From contig NZ_JAOSZE010000028.1 of assembly GCF_025630775.1 (NCBI RefSeq), positions 1-64,000 on the forward strand: a DNA stretch of 64,000 bases, in the 5' to 3' direction. Shown one piece after another: positions 17,965 to 26,553 of this stretch (positions are counted from its first letter, which is position 1; the number at the start of each line of letters is the position of its first letter). The translations under genes were made by a program, and so were the position numbers. The notes under the pieces are model-generated. The model was not told the origin of the DNA. It did not search any database and saw nothing but the letters and a program-made list of their open reading frames with translations. The stretch comes from Actinoplanes sp. KI2. GTDB taxonomy: Bacteria; Actinomycetota; Actinomycetes; Mycobacteriales; Micromonosporaceae.

Positions 17965-20900
17965 TCAGTAGACGTCGCGGGCGTACCGCTTCTCCGCGGA
18001 CAGCTGCTTCACGTACGAGTCCGGATCCACCCGCCCGTGCGTCGCGGCGATGTCGCGCAGGGCCTGGTCCACGTCCCGCGCCATGCGGCTGGCGTCGCCG
18101 CACACGTACAGGTGAGCGCCGTCCTGCAACCACGACCACAGCTGGGCGCCGTGCTCGCGCATCCGGTCCTGGACGTACACCTTGCTGCGCTGATCGCGGG
18201 AGAACGCCAGATCCAGTCGCGTCAGGACGCCATCGGTCTGCAACGCGGCCAGCTCGTCGGCGTAGTAGAAGTCCGTCTCCCGGCGCTGCTCGCCGAAGAA
18301 CAACCAGTTCGGACCGGTCGCGCCGCGCGCCTGGCGCTCGCGGAGGAAGCCCACGAACGGCGCCACGCCGGTGCCCGGCCCCACCATGATCATCGGAGTC
18401 GCCGCGTCGGCGGGCGGGCGGAAGTGCGGCGATCGCTGCACGAAGAGCGGCACCTCGTCGGCCGAGTCGGCGAGGAACGTCGAGCAGACGCCGCGACGGG
18501 GCACGCCGCGGTGGTTGTCGAAGCGGACGACGGACACGGTCAGGCTGACGAGCGACGGATCGGTCAGCGGCGTCGACGAGATCGAGTACAGCCGTGGCTG
18601 CATCCTCTTGAGCGCATCCGCCCACTCCTGAGCGGCGGCGCGCACCGGGTATTCGGCGATCAGGTCCACCGCCTGCCGCCCCCACATCCACTTCGCCAGC
18701 TCGCCCTTGTTGTCCGGGCGCAGCAGCGTCTTGAGGAACGGGTCCCCGGTCCGCTCGGCGAGGAACCGCAGCAGACCGGAGGTGATCCGGGTGATGTCGA
18801 GGTCGCGGTGCAGGGCCTCGCTCAGCGGCCGGTCACCGAGCTTGGCGATCGACACGGTCTGGTCCGCCCGCAGTCCGGTCACGGTCAGCCATTCCGCGAC
18901 CAGTTCGGGGGAGTTCGACGGCCAGATGCCCAGCGCGTCCCCCGCCGCGTACTCCAGCCGACCGCCGGTGTCGAAGGTGAACCGCCGGACCTCCTTGGCC
19001 GAACCGGGCCCGCTGAGCAGCTCGTTCCCGATCAGCGTGGCGGCCAGCGGCGCGGCCCGGGTGGGCTGCGGCGCGGGCGTGGTGACCGGTGCGGTGAGCG
19101 CCACGACCACCTGCTCCAGCCACGCGTTCGCGTCCTCCTCGAAGTCGGGCTCGCAGTCGACCCGCGGTGCCAGCCGCACCGCGCCGAGCTCGGCGAGCCG
19201 GTCGTCGAGCCGGCGCCCGTGCCCGCAGAAGTCGTCATAGCTCGAGTCGCCGAAAGCGAGCACCGCGAACCGCCGGCCGTCGAGCCGCGGCGCCTCCGGG
19301 CCGGTCAGCGACTCCCAGAACCCGCTCCCGTTGTCCGGCGCCTCGCCGTCGCCGAAGGTGCTCGTCACGACCAGCAGGTCGGCATCCGAGGTCAGAAGCT
19401 CCGTCGCCGACGCGTCCATCCCCCGCAACTCGGCCGGCCGGCCGGCGGCGGCGAGCCGCTTCCCGACCGCTTGCGCGAAGTCCTCGGCGTTGCCGGTCTG
19501 CGACGCCCACAGCACCTGCAGGCGCCGGGTGGGCACCGCGGCCGCCGGCTCCGCGGCCGCAAAAGGCTTTTCCGGTACGCGGCCGAAAGCTCCCGCCAGC
19601 AACCCGTTCACCCACGCCGCCGCCGACGCATCGAACGGCGCCTCGTCCGGCAGCATCGGCGGCGCGGACCGGGAACCGGCCAGCAGGCTCGCCGCGCTGA
19701 GAAAGCCCGACAGGTAGTGCTGCTGCGTCTCGTCGAGAACCGGCACCGCGGGCAGCCCCAGAGCTCCGCGCAGCAATTCGGCCGCGCCCCCGGCCGGGGC
19801 GGTCGCGCCGAGGTCAGCAGACGCGGAAACGCCGCCGGTCAGCGAGGCCGCCCCGGAGCCGTCAGGTGCCGGAGCGCTCCCGAGCGGCGGACCCGTGCCG
19901 TCCCGTGAACCGGAGACGGCCGGAAGTACGCGCGGCAACGGCGCCGGCGTCAGGGCGACGGCACATACCTTGAGCTCCGGCTGGAACGACAGCGGATCGA
20001 CCGCGTCGTTGGTGACCGCGTTGACCGACACGTACTCGCCGAAGAGGTCGTTCCAGTGGAACGGCGCGAAACAGTTCCCCGGCTGCACCCGATCGGTCAC
20101 GACCGCGGGCAGCACCGCTCGTCCGCGCCGCGAGGCGATCTCGACCGGCGCCCCGGCCGCGATCCCGAGCCGGTCCGCATCCGCCGGGTTGATCTCCACG
20201 AACGGACCCGGGTTCAGCCTCGTCAGCTTGTCCACCTTGCCGGTCTTGGTGAGCGTGTGCCACTGGTGCTGAACCCGGCCGGTGTTGAGCACAAAAGGGA
20301 AATCATCGTCCGGCAGCTCGGCCGCGGGCAGAAACGGTCGCGGATGAAAGACCGCCCGCCCGTCCGGCGTGGCGAAGGTGAGCGCCGGGCGGGAGCCGTC
20401 CTCGTTCACCCGCAGCGCCTGGCTGACCCCGTCGTTGCGATATCGGATCGGGTTGCGCGCCTCGGCGGCGGGTGGGAACGGCCACTGCACCGGACCCTCG
20501 TCCAGCCGGTCGTAGGTGACCCCGCGCAGGTCATAGCCGGTCTGCGGATTCCAGAACTGCTTGATCTCGTCGAGGATGTCCTCGGCTGTCTCGTACGCGA
20601 ACTGCGCCGCATACCCCATCTCGGCGGCGACCATGGCGATCAGCTTCCAGTCCGGAAGCGCCTCTCCCGGCGGGTCGACCGCCGGGTGCACCAGCGTCAG
20701 GCTCCGCTCAGAATTGATCATGATGCCGTCGACCTCGGACCACATCGCGGCCGGCAACACCACATCGGCGTACGCGTTGGTCTCGGTCTCGCCGAAGCCG
20801 TCCTGCGTGATGACCAGTTCGGCGGCCTCCAGGCCGGCAATCACCGTGCGCCGGTTGCCGACCGACGCGACCGGATTCGTGCAGATGATCCAGCACGCCT

Positions 20901-22149
20901 TGATCTCGCCGGCGGCCATCCGCTCGAACATCTCGACCGTGCCCTTGCCGACCTCGGTGCGCACCGTTCCGGCCGGCAGCCCCCAGGCGTTCTCCACGAA
21001 CTCGCGGTCGGCCGGCACCAGCACCGATCGCTGCCCCGGCAGCCCAGGACCCATGTAGCCCATCTCCCGGCCGCCCATCGCGTTCGGCTGGCCGGTCAGC
21101 GACAGCGGCCCGCTGCCGGTGCGGCAGATCGCGCCGGTCGCGAGGTGCAGGTTGCAGACCGCGTTGGTGTTCCAGGTGCCGTGCGTGCTCTGGTTGAGCC
21201 CCATCGTCCACAGCGTCACCCAGTTGCCGGCCGCGCCGATCCACTCCGCCGCCCGCCGGATGTCCGCCTCGGCCAGACCGGTCAGCTCCGCGACCCGGTC
21301 CACCGGGTAGTCCGCCAGGAACTCGGGCATCGCCGCCCACCCCGAGGTGTACGCGGCGATGAACTCCTCGTCGATGTCGCCGTTCGCGACCAGCAGGTGC
21401 AGCAGGCCGTTGAGCAGCGCGAGATCGGTGCCCGGCCGGATCGGCAGGAACAGGTCCGCCTTGTCCGCGGTCGCGCTGCGCCGGGGGTCGACGACGATCA
21501 GCTTTGCCCCGCTCCTGACCCGATCCATCATGCGCAGAAAGAGAATCGGGTGGCAGTCGGCCATGTTCGCGCCGATCACGAAGAACACGTCGGCGTGGTC
21601 GAGGTCGTCGTAGGAGCCGGGCGGCCCGTCCGCGCCGAGCGAGAGTTTGTAGCCGGTGCCGGCGCTGGCCATGCAGAGCCGCGAGTTCGACTCGATCTGA
21701 TTCGTGCCGATGAACCCCTTGGCGAGTTTGTTCGCCAGGTACTGCGCCTCGAGCGTCATCTGGCCCGACACGTACAGCGCGACCGCGTCCGGCCCGTACT
21801 CGTCGATGATGTCGCGCAGCCGGCGGGCGGTCAGCCCGATCGCTTCCCGGACACTGGCGGGGGCCGGAGCGCCTTCCCGCTCGTCTCGGATCAGAGCGGT
21901 CCCGAGCCGGCCCGGCGCGGCGAGCATCTCCGCGCTGGTCGCGCCCTTGGTGCACAGCCGTCCCGCGTTGGCCGGATGATCACGATCGCCGCGCGCCTTG
22001 ACCGCCACGCGCCTCCCGTCGCCCCGCCGCTCGATGTCGAGCACCAGGCCACAGCCCACGCCGCAGTATCCGCAGACGGTCCTGACCTGCGCGGCCACCA
22101 TGTTCACCACGTCCACGACGGTAGGTGCGGGCGGTTTCGCAGCCGTCAA
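17965..22149 (-). CDS. Assimilatory nitrate reductase fused to CysJ-like flavoprotein reductase
   Basis: A 1394-residue fusion expected to reduce nitrate to nitrite using NADPH in one chain. Residues 20-740 are a bis-MGD molybdenum oxidoreductase with 4Fe-4S ligands Cys26, Cys29, Cys33 and Cys66 (CGYCGVGCG, LCTKG) and a C-terminal MGD-binding domain. After a variable linker comes flavodoxin (FMN; ASQTGNAEDFAQ, near 860), a FAD-binding domain (LYSISSTP) and an NADP domain (VGPGTGVAPF near 1256). This architecture is known in actinobacteria. Starts are ambiguous: TTG at 22149 or ATG at 22101. A weak GlnR-like GTAAC-N6-CGCAC lies at 22156-22171. nirBD is absent. Confidence 0.9.
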   Translation of the reverse strand: MTAAKPPAPTVVDVVNMVAAQVRTVCGYCGVGCGLVLDIERRGDGRRVAVKARGDRDHPANAGRLCTKGATSAEMLAAPGRLGTALIRDEREGAPAPASVREAIGLTARRLRDIIDEYGPDAVALYVSGQMTLEAQYLANKLAKGFIGTNQIESNSRLCMASAGTGYKLSLGADGPPGSYDDLDHADVFFVIGANMADCHPILFLRMMDRVRSGAKLIVVDPRRSATADKADLFLPIRPGTDLALLNGLLHLLVANGDIDEEFIAAYTSGWAAMPEFLADYPVDRVAELTGLAEADIRRAAEWIGAAGNWVTLWTMGLNQSTHGTWNTNAVCNLHLATGAICRTGSGPLSLTGQPNAMGGREMGYMGPGLPGQRSVLVPADREFVENAWGLPAGTVRTEVGKGTVEMFERMAAGEIKACWIICTNPVASVGNRRTVIAGLEAAELVITQDGFGETETNAYADVVLPAAMWSEVDGIMINSERSLTLVHPAVDPPGEALPDWKLIAMVAAEMGYAAQFAYETAEDILDEIKQFWNPQTGYDLRGVTYDRLDEGPVQWPFPPAAEARNPIRYRNDGVSQALRVNEDGSRPALTFATPDGRAVFHPRPFLPAAELPDDDFPFVLNTGRVQHQWHTLTKTGKVDKLTRLNPGPFVEINPADADRLGIAAGAPVEIASRRGRAVLPAVVTDRVQPGNCFAPFHWNDLFGEYVSVNAVTNDAVDPLSFQPELKVCAVALTPAPLPRVLPAVSGSRDGTGPPLGSAPAPDGSGAASLTGGVSASADLGATAPAGGAAELLRGALGLPAVPVLDETQQHYLSGFLSAASLLAGSRSAPPMLPDEAPFDASAAAWVNGLLAGAFGRVPEKPFAAAEPAAAVPTRRLQVLWASQTGNAEDFAQAVGKRLAAAGRPAELRGMDASATELLTSDADLLVVTSTFGDGEAPDNGSGFWESLTGPEAPRLDGRRFAVLAFGDSSYDDFCGHGRRLDDRLAELGAVRLAPRVDCEPDFEEDANAWLEQVVVALTAPVTTPAPQPTRAAPLAATLIGNELLSGPGSAKEVRRFTFDTGGRLEYAAGDALGIWPSNSPELVAEWLTVTGLRADQTVSIAKLGDRPLSEALHRDLDITRITSGLLRFLAERTGDPFLKTLLRPDNKGELAKWMWGRQAVDLIAEYPVRAAAQEWADALKRMQPRLYSISSTPLTDPSLVSLTVSVVRFDNHRGVPRRGVCSTFLADSADEVPLFVQRSPHFRPPADAATPMIMVGPGTGVAPFVGFLRERQARGATGPNWLFFGEQRRETDFYYADELAALQTDGVLTRLDLAFSRDQRSKVYVQDRMREHGAQLWSWLQDGAHLYVCGDASRMARDVDQALRDIAATHGRVDPDSYVKQLSAEKRYARDVY

Positions 22150-22224
22150 TCTTCTGTGCGCGAAGCGTTACCCGGCTCTCACCAACGGCTGCCACCGATT
22201 GTGATCGCCTGGCGCGAACGAGTC

Positions 22225-22614
22225 ATGCTGGAGGGCGTGAGGCTCATCCTGAACATTCTGTGGTTCATCTTCGGCAGCGGCTTCCTGCTCGCGATCGCCT
22301 ACGGGTTCGCCGCTCTGATCTGTTTCGTGCTCATCGTGACCATTCCCTTCGGCATCGCCTCGCTGCGGCTGGCGGTTTACGCACTGTGGCCGTTCGGCCG
22401 CACGGTGGTCGCGCGCCCCGGCGCGGGCGTCGCCTCCGGCATCGGCAACATCCTCTGGGTGATCGTGGCCGGCTGGTGGCTGGCGCTCACCCACCTGGTG
22501 ACCGGTATCGCCCAGTGCCTGACGATCATCGGCATCCCGTTCGGCATCGCCAACTTCAAGCTGGTCCCGGTGGCGTTCTGGCCGCTGGGGCGGGAAATCG
22601 TCGACCTCGACTAG
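22225..22614 (+). CDS. YccF-domain inner membrane protein
   Basis: About 130 residues with two tandem copies of the YccF motif: LILNILWFIFGSGFLLAIAY with TIPFGIASLRLAVYALWPFG, then IGNILWVIVAGWWLALTHLV with GIPFGIANFKLVPVAFWPLG. The repeats suggest four membrane segments. Function of the family is unknown. ATG at 22225 is given; a GTG at 22237 would match homologues better (VRLILNILW), but the GGAGGG then sits only two bases upstream. Divergent from the nitrate reductase fusion; the GlsB-like gene follows in 39 bp. Confidence 0.85.
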   Translation: MLEGVRLILNILWFIFGSGFLLAIAYGFAALICFVLIVTIPFGIASLRLAVYALWPFGRTVVARPGAGVASGIGNILWVIVAGWWLALTHLVTGIAQCLTIIGIPFGIANFKLVPVAFWPLGREIVDLD

Positions 22615-22653
22615 GCGGCCATCCGGGCCGGCCTCGACAAGCGGGAGGACGTC

Positions 22654-22923
22654 ATGGAAATCACCGGCATCGTCTCGGCCATCATCATCGGGCTCGTCAT
22701 CGGGTTGCTCGGCCGCCTGGTGCTCCCCGGGAAACAGAAGATCGGCTTCTGGCTGACCCTCCTCATCGGCATCGTGGCCGCGCTGATCGGCACGTTCATC
22801 GCCGCCCTGCTCGGCGTCGCCAAGACCCCCGGCGTCGACTGGATCGAACTGATACTCCAGATCGCACTGGCGGCGGGCGGCATCGCCCTCGCCGAGGGCG
22901 CGATGCGAGGCCGTCGGTCCTGA
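22654..22923 (+). CDS. GlsB/YeaQ/YmgE-family stress-response membrane protein
   Basis: An 89-residue transglycosylase-associated (Tag) membrane protein with three glycine-rich helices (IVSAIIIGLVIGLLGRLVLP, FWLTLLIGIVAALIGTFIAA, ILQIALAAGGIALAEG). Family members are induced by general stress; molecular role unknown. GGGAGGA lies about six bases before the ATG. Probably cotranscribed with the YccF gene. Confidence 0.9.
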   Translation: MEITGIVSAIIIGLVIGLLGRLVLPGKQKIGFWLTLLIGIVAALIGTFIAALLGVAKTPGVDWIELILQIALAAGGIALAEGAMRGRRS

Positions 22924-22989
22924 CCCCGGCGCGACCGTCGCGGCGTGCGGCCGATCGTTCCGTACGTCGCGACCGCGCCGCCCGGCGTT

Positions 22990-24036
22990 TCAGGAAACCA
23001 GCGGGATGCGTACCCCGTCCGAGAAGATCGACTCGTGCAGAACGATCGCGGTGAGCTTCTCCCGCGTGGAGATGTCGAACGCGAGCCGGCCCTGAACGGT
23101 GGCGCCCGGATCGATCGCCTGGAGGAAGGCGGGCCGGTCCTTGTTCGCGATGACGTCGGCCGACGCGTCGGCCGAATACTGGTTGCCGGTCCCGTCGTAG
23201 GCGGTCTGCGAGACGTCGTCGAAGATGACCGGTGTGCCTCCGACGTTCTTGACCGTGACGTCGACCAGGCAGAACTGGCCCTGGGCGGGTTGACCGGCGT
23301 TGCCCTCCCCGACCTGGTGCACGCCGCATCGCGCGGCCGTCACCGTGAACTCGAAAGTCCCGTCGGCGATCGGCTGGTTCATCCTGCCGCCGGCGGCCTT
23401 CCCGGTGTTCTGGTCGATGCCGAGAGCTTTCATGACCGGGCCGGGCCAGCCGAGAGCGTAAGCGAGCAGTCCGGCAAGTCCCAGAATCATGACCACGAAC
23501 AACCCGCCGAACACCAGCAGCCACCGGGTTCGCTTCCGCGGCGCGGACTGCGGACCACCGGACTGCGGACCACCGGACTGCGGGCCACCGGGCTGCGGGC
23601 CACCGGGCTGCGGACCACCGGACTGCGGACCACCGGACTGCGGACCACCCGACTGCGGACCACCGGACTGCGGACCACCGGACTGCGGACCACCCGACTG
23701 CGGACCACCGGACTGCGGACCACCGGGCCGCGGACCACCGGACTGCGCGCTGCTCGACGGCGCACTGTGGCCGGCCCGCCCATCGCTGCCGGCACGATAA
23801 TCCGCGCCCGGCATCGCGGGCTGGCCGGCCTGCATCGCGGGCCGGCCGGCCGGCGGATAGGCGCGGCCGCCCGGCTGCCCGTGCTGGGCATGTGGCCCGC
23901 TGCCCTCGTAATGCGGCCCAGCCTCGGAGTGCGGCCGCCCGCCCTCGTAGTGCGTGCCAGCCTCGGGGTGCGGCCGGCCGGTCTCGTAATGCGGTCGGTG
24001 GGCGGAGGGGTGGCGGCGGTTGTGGTCGTTCGACAT
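22990..24036 (-). CDS. Membrane-anchored DUF4352 protein with long Gly-Pro-Gln repeat arm
   Basis: A 348-residue protein in three parts. Residues 1-190 are a cytoplasmic low-complexity arm rich in His, Pro and Gly ending in 13 QSGGP-type pentapeptides. A single helix follows (WLLVFGGLFVVMILGLAGLL). The outside domain of about 130 residues matches DUF4352, an immunoglobulin-like fold (FEFTVTAARCGV, FCLVDVTVKNVGGTP). ATG at 24036 opens a typical MSNDHNRR start. Secreted or membrane DUF4352 proteins are common in actinomycetes; their ligands are unknown. Convergent with the GlsB-like gene. Confidence 0.8.
   Translation of the reverse strand: MSNDHNRRHPSAHRPHYETGRPHPEAGTHYEGGRPHSEAGPHYEGSGPHAQHGQPGGRAYPPAGRPAMQAGQPAMPGADYRAGSDGRAGHSAPSSSAQSGGPRPGGPQSGGPQSGGPQSGGPQSGGPQSGGPQSGGPQSGGPQPGGPQPGGPQSGGPQSGGPQSAPRKRTRWLLVFGGLFVVMILGLAGLLAYALGWPGPVMKALGIDQNTGKAAGGRMNQPIADGTFEFTVTAARCGVHQVGEGNAGQPAQGQFCLVDVTVKNVGGTPVIFDDVSQTAYDGTGNQYSADASADVIANKDRPAFLQAIDPGATVQGRLAFDISTREKLTAIVLHESIFSDGVRIPLVS
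23550..23748. repeat. 15-bp coding tandem repeat (about 13 units)
   Basis: Units of the type GGACCACCGGACTGC, in frame within the DUF4352 gene, encode SGGPQ (minus strand) with Ser/Pro variants. Near-identical third positions indicate recent expansion. Confidence 0.9.
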
Positions 24037-24490
24037 TGCGGCGGACTCCACGCGGGCCGGTGCCATGGCCGGACGGCGCGGCCGGTTACCAGCCCCCTGA
24101 CGCACCGGCCGCGCCACCACCCAACGACGATCATCGTTCCGGCGGAGTCCTTCGACCGGGTCTCGATCACCGACGTTCAGTCAGGCTCGTTGCACCTAAA
24201 GTCACCCACACCGCGATCGATCCCGACACCCCACGACCAACCGGATCGGCCGTGACCGTTCTCGATCACATGTGCCGACGGCGGGCCGTCCATATGCGAG
24301 CGTTCAGGGACGGTGGCGAGCCTTCCGGCCGAGCCGTCCGCCCCCGAACCAGCCGTATCGACTCGATGACCGATGGTGACCGACGGTAAGGACGGATCGG
24401 ATCTGAACGTGCCACCCTCATGGTGCGCAAAGGCGACGATGTGCAAAGCTGCGCGCTACATCCGCAGTTCTCATTGTCCGGAGGCCCTTC
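24037..24490. other. Divergent intergenic region, no gene seen
   Basis: These 454 bp separate the start of the DUF4352 gene from the start of the HhH gene. Short open frames exist on both strands but none has a ribosome site or a recognisable product. The last 70 bp are relatively AT-rich and should hold the HhH gene promoter. Confidence 0.5.
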
Positions 24491-25342
24491 ATGGCTTCGT
24501 TTTTTTCTTTGGTCGCCGGGGTCGTGATCGGCCTGGTCGGCGGCTGGTTCCTGCGTGGCATGCGGACCGGCTCGACGCAGCCGGCCGATGCGACCACGCC
24601 CGTCCCTACGACCGCCACTCCCGAGGTCGCCGCCGCAACCGAGCAGGTTGAGGCCGCACCCGCCGCAGCTGCGACCACCACCGACCCGGAAGCCGAAGCC
24701 GAGCCGGTCGCCGCGACCGAGCCCGAAGCTGTCGCCGAGCCCGAGCCCGTCGCCAGCGAGCCCAAGCCCGTCGAGGCCGCCGAGCCGGTCGCCGTTGCCG
24801 AGCCCGCCGCCGTTGCCGAGCCCGCCGCCGAGGCGGTCGCCGTTGCTGAGGCTGAGGCTGAGGCTGAGCCCGTCGCCCTGGCCGAGGCAGAGCCAGCTGC
24901 CGTCGCTGAGCCCGTCGTCGTTGCCGAGCCTGAGCCCGTCACCGCTGCCGAGCCTGAGCCCGCTGCCGTCGCCGAGCCTGTCACCGTCGCTGAGCCACAG
25001 CCTGCCGCGGTCGCCGAGCCGGTCGCGGTCGCGGTCGCGGTCGCCGAGCCGGTCGCGGTCGCCGAGCCGGTTGCGGCGGCCGTCGAGGCCGAACCCGTTG
25101 CCGAGCCGGGCGCGACCGCAGTGGCCACCGCGGTGAAGGTCGACAACCTCACGAAGATCCCGGGCATCGGGCCGAAGATGGCCACGGCACTCACCGCCGC
25201 GGGGATCACCACCTACCAGCAGCTCGCCGACTCGGACGAGGCCACCCTGCGGGCGGCCCTGGCCGCCACCGGCGTCCGCGCCGCGTCCGGCATCGCGAGC
25301 TGGCCGGAGCGGGCCAAGCAGTTGGTCGACACCGCCGCCTGA
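24491..25342 (+). CDS. Membrane-anchored protein with Ala-Glu-Pro linker and helix-hairpin-helix domain
   Basis: A 283-residue protein. Residues 4-22 form an N-terminal membrane anchor (FFSLVAGVVIGLVGGWFL) followed by basic residues that should stay inside. Residues 45-215 are an acidic, repetitive Ala/Glu/Pro/Val linker (AVAEPEPV-type units). The last 65 residues are a helix-hairpin-helix domain of the DUF4332 type (LTKIPGIGPKMATALTAAGI, TYQQLADSDEATL). HhH domains bind DNA backbone or act as protein adaptors. A long flexible tether from membrane to a DNA-binding-like head is unusual. The ATG follows GGAGG at good spacing. Confidence 0.8.
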   Translation: MASFFSLVAGVVIGLVGGWFLRGMRTGSTQPADATTPVPTTATPEVAAATEQVEAAPAAAATTTDPEAEAEPVAATEPEAVAEPEPVASEPKPVEAAEPVAVAEPAAVAEPAAEAVAVAEAEAEAEPVALAEAEPAAVAEPVVVAEPEPVTAAEPEPAAVAEPVTVAEPQPAAVAEPVAVAVAVAEPVAVAEPVAAAVEAEPVAEPGATAVATAVKVDNLTKIPGIGPKMATALTAAGITTYQQLADSDEATLRAALAATGVRAASGIASWPERAKQLVDTAA

Positions 25343-25356
25343 CGAAGCGCCGCGAT

Positions 25357-25397
25357 CCAGCCCGGGCCGCCACCGGATTCACGGCGGCCCGGGCTGG
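25357..25397. terminator. Strong bidirectional terminator hairpin
   Basis: A perfect 15-bp inverted repeat (CCAGCCCGGGCCGCC with its complement) around an 11-base loop lies 15 bp after the HhH gene and before the convergent PstS-like gene. It can serve both. Confidence 0.85.
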
Positions 25398-25467
25398 TCA
25401 CTTTCGGGGCGCGAGCTGTCCTCGAAAGAGTGATTTGTCAGCAGATGGCATCGGGGTCGGGTAGTGC

Positions 25468-26553
25468 TTAGAGGCCCGCGACCGCCTTCGCCACCCTCCC
25501 CCGCAGGTCCTCAGGCAACGGCGCGTAACCGAGCCGAGTCGCGGCGGCCTGCCCCGCCGGGCTCGATGCGTACGTCAAGAAGCTTTTGACCAGAGCCGGT
25601 GTGCCGGTCTTGCAGACGACCTCGTAGGTGACCAGAACGATCGGATACGCATCGGCCGACGCCGACCGGTAGTCGATCGAAAGTTCAAGGTCGCCGCCGC
25701 TGCCGGTGATCCGAGCGGATCCGATCATCCGGGCCGCCGCCTCGTCGGTCAGGGCGGTGAAGGCGCCGGCGCCGGTGCCCACCGCCGCGGTCGGCAGGTT
25801 GTGGAAGCGCGCGTAGGACGCCTCGACGTAGCCGATGGCGCCGTCCGTCCGTTCGATCGTGGCGACGATCTGGTTGCTGCCCTTCTCGGCGAGGCCGCCG
25901 GACGCCTTCCAGGTGCTGCCGGAGCCGTGGTTCCACTCCGGTCCGGCCGTCCCGGCGAGGAACTTGGTGAAGTTGTCCGTGGTGCCGGAGCTGTCCGATC
26001 GGTGCACGGTCCTGACCGGGGTGGCCGGCAGGGCGATGCCGGGGTTGTCGCGCCGGGCCGCCGGATCGTTCCAGGACGCGATCCGCCCGTCGAAGATGCG
26101 GGCGATCGTCTCCGGTTGCAGGCGCAGCGAGGAGACGCCGGCGACGTTGTAGGCCAGCGCGATCGGCCCGACCACCATCGGCAGATGGATCGCCGCTCCC
26201 TGGCACCGCGCCGCCGCCTTAGGCCGGTCCGCGGCCGCCAGCGGCGAGTCGGTGCCCGCGAAGTCCCCGGCGCCGCCGATGAACGCGGCAACTCCCGCGC
26301 CCGAGCCGATGCTCGAGTACGAGACGGTCGCGTCGGCGCAGCTCACCTGATAGTTCCTGATCCAGGCGCTGACCGCGTTGGCCTGGGCCGACGACCCCTG
26401 CCCGGTGACCTCCCCGGAAGCGCAGGAGATCGGCTCGGCCACCGCGGACGACGGCGCGGGTGAGCACGCCGCGAGCAGTCCGGTGGCCGCGAGCACCCCT
26501 ACGATCCGAGTTCGCACAGCTCCCCCAGGACGGGGCCACCGCCGCGTCGTCAT
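25468..26553 (-). CDS. PstS-like phosphate-binding lipoprotein
   Basis: A 361-residue periplasmic-type binding protein, membrane-attached by a lipobox (GLLAACS near residue 29). The PBP-like domain has phosphate-binding features of PstS: GQGSSAQANAVSAW, GSGAGVAAFIGGAGDFAGTD, and RSDSSGTTDNFTKFL. No pstC, pstA or pstB is present, so it is probably not the transport PstS but a sensor or accessory relative. The ATG overlaps the stop of the upstream membrane protein by four bases (ATGA), so the two proteins are likely partners. Confidence 0.85.
   Translation of the reverse strand: MTTRRWPRPGGAVRTRIVGVLAATGLLAACSPAPSSAVAEPISCASGEVTGQGSSAQANAVSAWIRNYQVSCADATVSYSSIGSGAGVAAFIGGAGDFAGTDSPLAAADRPKAAARCQGAAIHLPMVVGPIALAYNVAGVSSLRLQPETIARIFDGRIASWNDPAARRDNPGIALPATPVRTVHRSDSSGTTDNFTKFLAGTAGPEWNHGSGSTWKASGGLAEKGSNQIVATIERTDGAIGYVEASYARFHNLPTAAVGTGAGAFTALTDEAAARMIGSARITGSGGDLELSIDYRSASADAYPIVLVTYEVVCKTGTPALVKSFLTYASSPAGQAAATRLGYAPLPEDLRGRVAKAVAGL

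Noticed and set aside
22156..22171. GlnR box before the nitrate reductase fusion
   Set aside because: Only the GTAAC half fits; the second half CGCAC departs from GAAAC, so the evidence is too weak for a feature.
20056..22614. 852-codon plus-strand frame over the nitrate reductase gene
   Set aside because: Only its last 130 codons (the YccF gene) are real; the rest mirrors the reductase codons and has no domain.
24177..24446. Possible 89-codon minus-strand gene in the intergenic region
   Set aside because: No ribosome site, family similarity or context; composition does not differ from non-coding sequence.
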